Shown here: positions 6,632-14,174 of the stretch, in pieces
Position numbering within the stretch: the first letter of the stretch is position 1
How the letters are laid out: each line of letters opens with the position of its first letter
Source of the DNA: an uncultured Faecalibacterium sp.
GTDB lineage: Bacteria; Bacillota; Clostridia; Oscillospirales; Ruminococcaceae
Direction of reading: 5' to 3'
Assembly: GCA_934548045.1 (NCBI GenBank)
Contig: CAKTEM010000005.1
Coordinates: 82,704-146,703, forward strand
DNA length: 64,000 bases
Made by a program: the position numbers and the translations under genes
Notes under the pieces: model-generated
The model's input: only the letters and a program-made list of their open reading frames with translations
The model's database searches: none
What the model was told of the DNA's origin: nothing

Positions 6632-7402
6632 ATGGATAAGGCAAAGCGCAAGGCCATTATTGCTGGCAACTGGAAAATGAACAAGACCGCGACCGAGGCT
6701 GCAAAGCTGGTCGACGAGCTGATCCCTGCCGTCAAGGACGCAGGCTGCGAGGTCGTCATCTGCACCCCGTACACCGATCTGGTGACCGCTGTCGAGAAGA
6801 CCAAGGGTACCAATATTCACGTCGGTGCTGAGAACGTCCACTTCGAGAAGTCCGGCGCATTTACCGGCGAGATCAGCGCAGATATGCTGGTCGATCTGGG
6901 CGTCGAGTACGTCATCGTCGGCCACTCCGAGCGTCGTCAGTACTTCGCAGAGACCGACCAGACCGTCAACAAGCGCGCTCTGGCTGCTCTGAACGCTGGC
7001 CTGAAGGTCATCATCTGCGTCGGCGAGAGCCTGCAGCAGCGTGAAGAGGGTGTCACCGAGGAGCTGGTCCGTATGCAGACCAAGATCGCTCTGCGTGATG
7101 TCACCGCTGAGCAGATGGCAAATGTCGTCATCGCTTACGAGCCCATCTGGGCCATCGGCACCGGCAAGACCGCTACCGCTGAGCAGGCTGAGGAAGTCTG
7201 CGCTCAGATCCGCAAGGTCATCGGCGAGGTCTACGGCGAGGCAGTCGCAGAGGCTACCACCGTCCAGTACGGCGGCAGCATGAACGCAAAGAACTGCGAA
7301 GAGCTGCTGAGCAAGAAGGATGTCGACGGCGGCCTGATCGGCGGCGCATCCCTCAAGGCTCCGGATTTTGCAGTCATCGTCAACGCTGCAACCAAGGGCT
7401 AA
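6632..7402 (+). CDS. tpiA: Triosephosphate isomerase
   Basis: This 256-residue enzyme interconverts dihydroxyacetone phosphate and glyceraldehyde 3-phosphate. All catalytic residues can be seen: Lys15 in GNWKMN, His98 in GHSERR and Glu170 in AYEPIWAIGTG, followed by the flexible loop and GGSMNAKN and GGLIGGASL phosphate-binding segments. Length is normal. The start follows GTAGAGGAG. It is 29 bases upstream of gpmI, so those two are clearly co-transcribed. Confidence 0.98.
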   Translation: MDKAKRKAIIAGNWKMNKTATEAAKLVDELIPAVKDAGCEVVICTPYTDLVTAVEKTKGTNIHVGAENVHFEKSGAFTGEISADMLVDLGVEYVIVGHSERRQYFAETDQTVNKRALAALNAGLKVIICVGESLQQREEGVTEELVRMQTKIALRDVTAEQMANVVIAYEPIWAIGTGKTATAEQAEEVCAQIRKVIGEVYGEAVAEATTVQYGGSMNAKNCEELLSKKDVDGGLIGGASLKAPDFAVIVNAATKG

Positions 7403-7431
7403 GTTGAAATTTTTAAGGAGTAAATACCAAT

Positions 7432-8958
7432 ATGTCCAAAAAACCTGTTCTTCTGTGCATCATGGATGGCTTCGGCTGGACGCCGAACGAGACTTACGGC
7501 AACGCTGTCGCAGCCGCAAACAAGCCTTTCATTGATTCGCTGATGGCAAAATACCCCATGACGACCATCGACGCTTCCGGCATGGCAGTCGGCCTGCCCG
7601 ACGGTCAGATGGGCAACTCGGAAGTCGGCCACACCAACATGGGCGCAGGCCGCATCGTGTATCAGCAGCTCACCCTGATCACCAAGTCCATCCGTGACGG
7701 TGAGATGCTCAAGAACCCCGTCCTCGTCAAGAATATGAAAGCTGCCATCGACGCAGGCAAGGCCATCCACCTGATGGGTCTGGTCGGTACCGGCGGCGTT
7801 CACAGCCACGCGGACCACTGGTTCGGCGTGCTGGAAATGGCAAAGCACATGGGCGCGACCGAGGTCTATCTGCACTGCATCACCGATGGCCGTGATACCG
7901 ACCCTCACGCCGGCAAGGGCTTCCTCGCTGACCTGCAGGCAAAGCTGGATGAGTTGGGCATCGGCAAGATCGCCAGCGTCAGCGGCCGTTACTACGCAAT
8001 GGATCGCGATAACAACTGGGATCGCGAGGAGAAGGCTTATGCTGCTTTCGTTTACGGCGAGGGCAACCACGCCGCAAACGCACAGGAGGCCATCGAGGCT
8101 TCCTATGCAGCCGACAAAACCGACGAGTTCGTTCTGCCCTGCGTCACCTGCGAGGGTGGCCGTGTGCAGGATGACGACACCGTCATCTTCATGAACTTCC
8201 GCCCGGACCGCGCTCGTCAGATGACCCGTATCTTCTGCGACGACGCCTTCACCGGCTTCGAGCGTCGCGGCGGCCGCAAGCATGTCAACTATGTATGCAT
8301 GGCCGAGTACGACGCAACGATGCCCAACTGTGAGGTCGCATATCCTCCCGTTGAGCTGAAGAACGTTCTGGGTCAGTACCTGTCCGAGAACGGCAAGACC
8401 CAGCTCCGCATCGCTGAGACCGAGAAGTACGCTCACGTCACCTTCTTCTTCAACGGCGGCGTCGAGGCTCCCTATGAGGGCGAAGACCGCTGCGTCATCC
8501 CCAGCCCGAAGGTCGCGACTTACGACCTGAAGCCCGAGATGAGCGCACCCGAAGTCGCTGCTGAGTGCAAGGCTCGCATCGAGAGCGGCAAGTACGATGT
8601 TATCATCCTCAACTTCGCAAACTGCGACATGGTCGGTCATACCGGCGTGTTTGAGGCTGCTGTCAAGGCCGTTGAGGCTGTCGACAAGGCTGTTGAGGAA
8701 GTCGTCACCGCTGTCCTGAATGTAGGCGGCTGTGCGTTCCTGACCGCTGACCACGGCAACGCTGAGAAGATGAAGAACCCGGACGGCACTCCGTTCACGG
8801 CTCACACCACCAATGTGGTTCCCTTCGTCGCCATCGGCTGCGGCGATGTCAAGCTCCGCGAGGGCGGCTGTCTGGCAGATATCGCTCCTACTATGCTGCC
8901 CTATATCGGCCTGCCTGTTCCGGCAGAGATGACCGGCAAGAGCATCATCGTGGAGTAA
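7432..8958 (+). CDS. gpmI: Phosphoglycerate mutase, cofactor-independent
   Basis: This 508-residue metalloenzyme interconverts 3- and 2-phosphoglycerate through a phosphoserine intermediate. It shows the N-terminal metal site DGFGW, the catalytic Ser63 in GQMGNSEVGH, HSHADHWFG, and the C-terminal metal-binding MVGHTG and TADHGNAEKM. This is the alkaline-phosphatase superfamily form common in Clostridia. The start follows AAGGAGT. The gene ends the glycolytic cluster before the terminator at 8992-9027; enolase and GAPDH are not here. Confidence 0.97.
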   Translation: MSKKPVLLCIMDGFGWTPNETYGNAVAAANKPFIDSLMAKYPMTTIDASGMAVGLPDGQMGNSEVGHTNMGAGRIVYQQLTLITKSIRDGEMLKNPVLVKNMKAAIDAGKAIHLMGLVGTGGVHSHADHWFGVLEMAKHMGATEVYLHCITDGRDTDPHAGKGFLADLQAKLDELGIGKIASVSGRYYAMDRDNNWDREEKAYAAFVYGEGNHAANAQEAIEASYAADKTDEFVLPCVTCEGGRVQDDDTVIFMNFRPDRARQMTRIFCDDAFTGFERRGGRKHVNYVCMAEYDATMPNCEVAYPPVELKNVLGQYLSENGKTQLRIAETEKYAHVTFFFNGGVEAPYEGEDRCVIPSPKVATYDLKPEMSAPEVAAECKARIESGKYDVIILNFANCDMVGHTGVFEAAVKAVEAVDKAVEEVVTAVLNVGGCAFLTADHGNAEKMKNPDGTPFTAHTTNVVPFVAIGCGDVKLREGGCLADIAPTMLPYIGLPVPAEMTGKSIIVE

Positions 8959-8991
8959 TTTCACGGTCTTCTCATTGAAAATCTGAACCCC

Positions 8992-9027
8992 AAAGCCATC
9001 GCAGTTACACGACTGCGGTGGCTTTTC
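8992..9027 (+). terminator. Intrinsic terminator after gpmI
   Basis: AAAGCCA and CGCAGT pair with ACTGCG and TGGCTTT around a short loop, ending in TTTTCT. Confidence 0.8.
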
Positions 9028-9058
9028 TGCGTATGTGAAATATTTTCCAAGGCCAGCG

Positions 9059-9086
9059 TTGACAGCCCGGACCAATGCGGTATAAT
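9059..9086 (+). promoter_or_regulatory. Sigma-A type promoter of the HD-GYP-like gene
   Basis: TTGACA at 9059-9064 and TATAAT at 9081-9086 are separated by 16 bases; both hexamers are perfect. Confidence 0.85.
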
Positions 9087-9147
9087 GATAATGAGAAAAA
9101 ATGCTCGGAAAAGTAGAAGACTGGTGTTTTGAGGGGAAGTTTTATTG

Positions 9148-10995
9148 ATGAAGGATGCACGCTGCGACCAGTACATTGAAAATCTGCGAAAGGTCCGCGC
9201 GCTTTCAAAGCCGGAGTTTGAGCCGGGAACGGATGCACAGGTGGTGCTGGACACCATCCAGAAAAACGCATCCGAATCGTTTTTGCTGATGAAGGAGAGC
9301 AACCAGATTTTGAACGAGCTGGTCTACTCCCGAAAGGCTGAAGACCTGACCGATGAGGACATCGACGAGCTGCAGGAGTTTGCCGGAAAACTGTTCTCCT
9401 ATTCAAACAGTGAGGATGACGGCATTGCATATAAAATCCACTGTCTGCTGTTGGAAGCGGCCAGACTGCGTGGAGATGCCCCGTTCATTATCCGTGAGCT
9501 GTACAACTGTGGTGTGACGCTCTATTATCTGAACATCAAGAGTGACCGGGTGGGCGTCAATCCCTTTGGAAAACGAATTCGCGCCTATTTTGAAGAGGGA
9601 GCGCAGTATATCAGCCGCTATGAGGAGTTGGACGTCAAGACGCGCGGCTTTATCATCCGCTGTCTCGGCAACAGCAAGATGACTCTGCCAAGAAAAAGCT
9701 ATGCGTCCTGCCGCGTTTACATGGATATCTTCGACCATGCAATGGCGATCATGACCGACCCTTATTATCGGCAGCTGAACCCGGAAATGCCGTGGGAAAA
9801 CTTCATTTACTCCATGTACATGGACCAGCTCAGTATTCTGCCCTATCTGCGAGAAAACGACGATCCGGAGATCGCCGCAAGAGTTTATGAAGCGGCAAAA
9901 TATGTCTATGAAAAGTGCGGAGAAAACAAGGGCGAGGAAGCCCGTCTCCAGAACTGGCGCGTGAATTATTTCTACTGGGTGGCCCAGTATCACACCGGGC
10001 GCAGAACAGCTCGCAGTCTTATGGAGACAGTGCTGAGTTCGTTCGAGCGAGTCGACCATGCGGATTTCACGTCGACGGGAGTGAACAATAATCTGAAGCT
10101 GCCGAGTTACATGTATCATTGTATTCAACTTCTTGACCCGGAAGACCGGGCAGAATTGGACAAGCGCATCAAGGACAGCAAGCGGTGCTGTCTGGAATAT
10201 CTGGACAAGATGCCGGCTACCCGGTATCCACAGCTGGCAAGTGTTGCCGTGACAGATTTGGTGGAGACTCTCCCGGCGATAGAGAAAACAAACAACAGGG
10301 GAAGTTTGAACTACATTCTGGCGGCACACCGCCCGACTTATGTTCACTCGCTGATGGTCGCTTACCTGACCCGGCTTTTTATCGCAGAACTGCTGAAAAA
10401 ACATCCGGAAAAGCTCGTCGGCCTGATGGGATATCAGACCGTGGAAGAGCTGCAGACCCACACAGAAAAAATCTGCGAGATGGCTTATGAGTGCGGCCTG
10501 TACCATGACCTCGGCAAATGCTTAGTGATTATGTATATCAGCACGAACTCTCGCCGACTGCTGGATGAAGAGTTCGACTGTATCCAGTGGCACCCGGTGT
10601 TCGGTTATGACCTGCTGGCGCAGATCGGCCACCGGGAGGATCTGGGGCAGGCGGCACTGTACCACCACCGCTTTTACGATGAGACCGGCGGCTACCCGAA
10701 AAACTATGGCAGCTGCCTGCCGGAGATGAAAGCCATCGTCGACGTGCTGAACGTCACCGACTCGCTGGACGCCGCCACGGATAATATCGGCCGCTGCTAT
10801 ATGGAGGCAAAGCCCATTGATGCCCTCATCGGCGAGTTCCGCGCCCAGAAAGGCACCCGTTACGCACCCTATGTCGTCGACCTCTTCGATGACCCGTCCT
10901 TCACCTCCGGCGTGAAAGAAAACCTGAATAAAGCCCGGAAACAGGTCTACCTGCAGGTCTATGAGGTGGCCGAAGAACAAAACGCAGAAGTGTGA
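9148..10995 (+). CDS. Large protein with C-terminal HD-GYP-like phosphohydrolase domain
   Basis: This 615-residue soluble protein has a long helical N-terminal region (about 1-390) with no motif I recognise, possibly TPR-like, and a C-terminal HD domain. The HD part shows His453-Asp454 in YHDLGK, WHPVFGYDLL, His506-His507 in YHHRF and GGYP at about 514-517, an order matching HD-GYP phosphodiesterases, although the usual DGxGYP is altered to ETGGYP. Members of this family cleave cyclic dinucleotides; activity here is inference. A TTG one codon upstream is possible, but the ATG at 9148 after GAGGGG fits better. It has its own strong promoter and precedes a lipoprotein gene by 38 bases. Confidence 0.75.
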   Translation: MKDARCDQYIENLRKVRALSKPEFEPGTDAQVVLDTIQKNASESFLLMKESNQILNELVYSRKAEDLTDEDIDELQEFAGKLFSYSNSEDDGIAYKIHCLLLEAARLRGDAPFIIRELYNCGVTLYYLNIKSDRVGVNPFGKRIRAYFEEGAQYISRYEELDVKTRGFIIRCLGNSKMTLPRKSYASCRVYMDIFDHAMAIMTDPYYRQLNPEMPWENFIYSMYMDQLSILPYLRENDDPEIAARVYEAAKYVYEKCGENKGEEARLQNWRVNYFYWVAQYHTGRRTARSLMETVLSSFERVDHADFTSTGVNNNLKLPSYMYHCIQLLDPEDRAELDKRIKDSKRCCLEYLDKMPATRYPQLASVAVTDLVETLPAIEKTNNRGSLNYILAAHRPTYVHSLMVAYLTRLFIAELLKKHPEKLVGLMGYQTVEELQTHTEKICEMAYECGLYHDLGKCLVIMYISTNSRRLLDEEFDCIQWHPVFGYDLLAQIGHREDLGQAALYHHRFYDETGGYPKNYGSCLPEMKAIVDVLNVTDSLDAATDNIGRCYMEAKPIDALIGEFRAQKGTRYAPYVVDLFDDPSFTSGVKENLNKARKQVYLQVYEVAEEQNAEV

Positions 10996-11033
10996 ACCCA
11001 CACCGAGAAACAAATCAGACAGGAGGTATTATC

Positions 11034-12275
11034 ATGAAACGTGTATGGATGACCGCAGCGGCTGCGGTGCTGGCCCTCAGCGTGCTGGCCGGTTGTAGTG
11101 GAGTGGATTATCCCTCTTCCTCTTCACCGTCCTCTCGCCCCAATGGCACCGGCAGCAGCACCACCACCGGCCAGAACCCCGGGAATGGGAATTCTGGTGG
11201 CTCGAACAGTTCAAGCAGTTCGTCGTCAAGCTCTGCCAGCTCGAAACCAGAAGAGACGACGCCGTGGAAGTATCGGAGTTATGGTGGTGACGGCGTTACG
11301 ATAACGGGTTATGACGGCGAGCTGGCCGGTGACGTTACCATCCCGAGTAAAATCGGAAACTATACGGTCACTGGTATCGAAAATAATGCCTTTGACGGCA
11401 ACGAGAAAATCACATCCTTGACGGTTCCCGGTACGGTGACAAGTATCAGTCAGTATGCGTTCCGTGGCTGTACAAATTTGAAAAAGGTAACCTTGCAGGA
11501 AGGCGTGGAGTCCATCGGATACCTTGCATTTGCCAGATGCACGAACCTTACGGAAGTGAACCTTCCTTCTACCATCAACTATATCGAGAACCTTGCGTTC
11601 AGAACGTGTACCAGTCTGGAACAAATCGTTATCCCGGAAAACACCAAGGGTCGGGAAACGAAGATCCAGCACTGCGCATTTGAGTATTGCTCCAAACTGA
11701 AGAAAATCTACCTTCCGAAGACGCTGAAAAAGATTGATAACCCGTTTACTGGTGATACCAGCGTGGACTATATCTATTACGGTGGAACCAAAGAAGACTG
11801 GGAAAATATCAGCATATCGGATTATAGTATTGATGCTGCCACAGTGATTCTGTATAAGCAGAAGCCGGAAAGCATCAATGTCACGCCGTCGGATGAGGAC
11901 TTGGCGGCAGACAATGATGCAGGTGACCCAAATGCAGATGCGATGCTTTATGAGTTCCGTCAGGATGTTCTGAAAGCATTTAATATCCGCCGTGCCAAGG
12001 CAGGCTTGAAGCCGTTCAGAATGAATATAAAGCAACTGAATGAAATCGCACAGCAGAAGAGTGAAGACCAGACGGGAACATTCAATGTATATGAGACTAT
12101 GAATCAGAATAAACTATACGGTTCAAAGGCGTATACATGGGGCGGATTTGCTTATCGTGAGTTGGTGAAAATGCAGAACGACGATTGGTTCCCAGACTTA
12201 GTGTTGAGTGAAAAATATAAGGCAATCGGTGTTGGTTTGTGTGATGGTGAATGGTGTATCATCTTCATCGGATAA
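11034..12275 (+). CDS. Surface lipoprotein with BspA-type leucine-rich repeats and a CAP-like domain
   Basis: The product has 413 residues: a lipoprotein signal with lipobox LAGC (Cys21), a Ser/Gly/Asn-rich linker (about 22-75), several BspA-type LRR_5 repeats with the pattern AFxxCTxLxxVxLPxxxxxIxxxAF (about 100-270), and a C-terminal stretch (about 308-413) resembling a CAP/SCP domain (FNIRRAKAGLKPF, YKAIGVGLCDGEWCIIF). The His expected at the CAP active site is not visible, so the domain may bind rather than cut. It is probably an exported adhesin-like protein. The start follows AGGAGGT. Codon use is richer in A and T than in its neighbours, hinting at transfer. Confidence 0.8.
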   Translation: MKRVWMTAAAAVLALSVLAGCSGVDYPSSSSPSSRPNGTGSSTTTGQNPGNGNSGGSNSSSSSSSSSASSKPEETTPWKYRSYGGDGVTITGYDGELAGDVTIPSKIGNYTVTGIENNAFDGNEKITSLTVPGTVTSISQYAFRGCTNLKKVTLQEGVESIGYLAFARCTNLTEVNLPSTINYIENLAFRTCTSLEQIVIPENTKGRETKIQHCAFEYCSKLKKIYLPKTLKKIDNPFTGDTSVDYIYYGGTKEDWENISISDYSIDAATVILYKQKPESINVTPSDEDLAADNDAGDPNADAMLYEFRQDVLKAFNIRRAKAGLKPFRMNIKQLNEIAQQKSEDQTGTFNVYETMNQNKLYGSKAYTWGGFAYRELVKMQNDDWFPDLVLSEKYKAIGVGLCDGEWCIIFIG

Positions 12276-12298
12276 CACGATATAACCCATAACGAACA

Positions 12299-12333
12299 AG
12301 AGGCCGCTGCAAGCACTGCAGCGGCCTCTTTGC
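12299..12333. terminator. Bidirectional terminator between the lipoprotein and patatin genes
   Basis: AGAGGCCGCTGCA pairs fully with TGCAGCGGCCTCT around AGCAC. T runs lie on the plus-strand side, and the stem serves two convergent genes. Confidence 0.85.
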
Positions 12334-12343
12334 TATGCTGTTG

Positions 12344-13213
12344 TTAAGTGTTCGACTCCGCCTTGGCTTTCTCAAAGAACGCCTTGATTTTGTCGATTTG
12401 GATCTCTGCGACGGCCCGGCCGGTGTCGTACACCCGGCGGAGCTGTTTCGGGTCGCGCTCCATGGCACCGATTTCCAAAGGAATTGGCGGACGGATGACG
12501 TAATCCTGCCCGGCCTGTTCCAGCATCGAGATGTAGGAAAGCGTCTCGTTGTACCGCTCGTGGCGGTCGGCGACGGCTTCCACAAAGGCAGGGTGGCGGA
12601 AATATTTTGCCCGGATGGCAGGCAGGAACTGGTTCTTTTTCTTGACGAAGCCCTTGGGCTGGGTCAGGATGATGAGGTTCCGCTTGTAGCCGATGGACTC
12701 GAAGAAGCGGACGGGGATCGAGTCGGCCACGCCGCCGTCCAGCAGGGAATAGTGGCCGATCTTGACGATCTTGGCTGCCAGCGGCATGGACGCCGAAGCC
12801 TCCATCCACTGGATGTCCTCGGCGTCACCGGTGCGGCATTTGTGGTAGATGGGGTCGCCGGTCCGGACGTCGGTGCAGACGACAAAAAAATCCATGGGCG
12901 AGGTGCGGAACGCCTCGGCGTTGAAGGGATCCAGCTTTTCGGGCACATCGTGGTAGCAGAACTGCTCGCTGTACAGGTTGCCGGTGCGGATCAGGTTCTT
13001 AAAGCTGGCATATCGCTTGTCGTTGCAATACTCGGTGTTGTAGCGGATGGTGCGCCCGATTTGGTGGGATTTGTAGTTGCAGCCGAACACCGCGCCAGCC
13101 GAAACGCCGATCGCGCCGTCTGCCTCGATGCCGTGTTCCATCAGCACATCCAGGACGCCTGCGGTGAACATACCGCGCATCGCACCGCCCTCCATGATCA
13201 ATCCTGTCTTCAT
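12344..13213 (-). CDS. Patatin-like phospholipase
   Basis: This 289-residue protein belongs to the bacterial patatin family of Ser-Asp dyad lipid acyl hydrolases. It shows the oxyanion GGAMRG at 9-14, the nucleophile Ser38 in GVSAG, and Asp159 in DGGVADSIPV. There is no signal peptide, so it should act on the inner face of the membrane or in the cytosol. The start follows AAGGAG on the minus strand. It stands alone, convergent with the lipoprotein gene and divergent from xpt. The natural lipid substrate cannot be told from sequence. Confidence 0.9.
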   Translation of the reverse strand: MKTGLIMEGGAMRGMFTAGVLDVLMEHGIEADGAIGVSAGAVFGCNYKSHQIGRTIRYNTEYCNDKRYASFKNLIRTGNLYSEQFCYHDVPEKLDPFNAEAFRTSPMDFFVVCTDVRTGDPIYHKCRTGDAEDIQWMEASASMPLAAKIVKIGHYSLLDGGVADSIPVRFFESIGYKRNLIILTQPKGFVKKKNQFLPAIRAKYFRHPAFVEAVADRHERYNETLSYISMLEQAGQDYVIRPPIPLEIGAMERDPKQLRRVYDTGRAVAEIQIDKIKAFFEKAKAESNT

Positions 13214-13298
13214 ATACCATAACTCCTTCTTCTCAAACGTGCCGCGCCCACAGTAGCGGCAGCACTCCGGGCGGAGCCTTCCACCCGTGCTTGCTTAC

Positions 13299-13326
13299 AG
13301 TATACTCAAAATTTTTAAGAAAACAA
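13299..13326 (-). promoter_or_regulatory. Promoter of the patatin gene
   Basis: On the minus strand TTGTTT (13321-13326) and TATACT (13299-13304) are 16 bases apart. The -35 box is weak. The divergent xpt promoter starts about 130 bases away; between them I see no gene or riboswitch. Confidence 0.5.
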
Positions 13327-13452
13327 GAGAGAAAAATCTAAATCCTATCCGCATGGGCAGCAGAGTTTTTGAAATTTTCGCAAGAGTCATACTTTTGCAA
13401 GAACTGCGTAAAATCGAGGAGAACTTTTTGTCAGATTTCGGCAGGAAAAGGC

Positions 13453-13481
13453 TTGCCAAAGCAGGCCGGATTCGGTATACT
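13453..13481 (+). promoter_or_regulatory. Promoter of xpt
   Basis: TTGCCA (13453-13458) and TATACT (13476-13481) are 17 bases apart, 45 bases before the start codon. The leader is too short for a purine riboswitch. Confidence 0.7.
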
Positions 13482-13526
13482 AGGTGAAATAAAAAGGAAA
13501 TATGAGCTTGGAGGAGACAAAAGACT

Positions 13527-14120
13527 ATGAAACTGCTGGAAGATCGTATCCGAAAAGATGGCATTGTCCGCGAGGGCAACGTGCTGAAGGTGGACAGCTT
13601 CATCAACCACCAAATGGACATTCCGCTGTTCCGGGAGATGGCCCGGGAGTGGAAACGCCTGTTCGACGGCAAGCCCATCAACAAGGTGCTTACCATCGAG
13701 GCCAGCGGCATCGGCGTCGCCGCCGTGGTCGCCAGCGAGTTCAATGTTCCGGTGGTCTTCGCCAAAAAGTCGATGAGCATCAACCTCGACTACAACAACT
13801 ACGAAACCAAGATCGAGTCCTTCACCCACAAGAAAATTTACAACGTCATCGTCTCCAAAAAGTTCCTGACGCCGGATGACCATCTGCTCATCATCGACGA
13901 CTTCCTTGCCAACGGCTGCGCCCTGATGGGCCTGCTGGAACTGGCAAATGAGGCAGGCGCGACCGTCGAGGGCATCGGCATCGCCGTCGAAAAGGGCTTC
14001 CAGCAGGGCGGCGAACTCATCCGCAGCAAGGGCTATCAGCTCGAGAGCCTCGCCATCGTCGATTCGATGGACAGCACTACCGGCGAGATCAAGTTCCGCG
14101 AGCAGCCGCATCAGAATTGA
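13527..14120 (+). CDS. xpt: Xanthine phosphoribosyltransferase
   Basis: This 197-residue cytosolic salvage enzyme makes XMP from xanthine and PRPP. It starts MKLLEDRIRKDG as family members do, has VDSFINHQMD near 25-34, the EASGIGVA loop near 56, and the PRPP-binding LLIIDDFLANG at about 120-130. Length is normal. The start follows TTGGAGGAG. It is a single-gene unit with its own promoter and a terminator that overlaps the end of the convergent PBP gene. Confidence 0.94.
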   Translation: MKLLEDRIRKDGIVREGNVLKVDSFINHQMDIPLFREMAREWKRLFDGKPINKVLTIEASGIGVAAVVASEFNVPVVFAKKSMSINLDYNNYETKIESFTHKKIYNVIVSKKFLTPDDHLLIIDDFLANGCALMGLLELANEAGATVEGIGIAVEKGFQQGGELIRSKGYQLESLAIVDSMDSTTGEIKFREQPHQN

Positions 14121-14138
14121 AAATAGAATGGATTTCTC

Positions 14139-14174
14139 AAAGAGGTATGACCGTCGGGCCGTACCTCTTTTTTC
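14139..14174 (+). terminator. Terminator after xpt
   Basis: AAAGAGGTA pairs with TACCTCTTT, followed by T residues. It ends against the stop codon of the convergent PBP gene. Confidence 0.75.

Noticed and set aside
5296..6813. A 505-codon open frame antisense to pgk and the start of tpiA, and similar long antisense frames over gpmI, addB, addA and leuS
   Set aside because: They lie opposite clear housekeeping genes and result from the strong third-position G/C bias. They have no ribosome binding site and give Cys/Leu/Asp-rich translations without family motifs.
13287..13487. A 66-codon Lys/Arg-rich open frame before xpt
   Set aside because: It overlaps both divergent promoters, has no ribosome binding site, and its composition is that of A+T-rich intergenic DNA.
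13482..13526. Purine riboswitch before xpt
   Set aside because: The leader after the promoter is only about 40 bases and lacks the conserved purine-aptamer loops.
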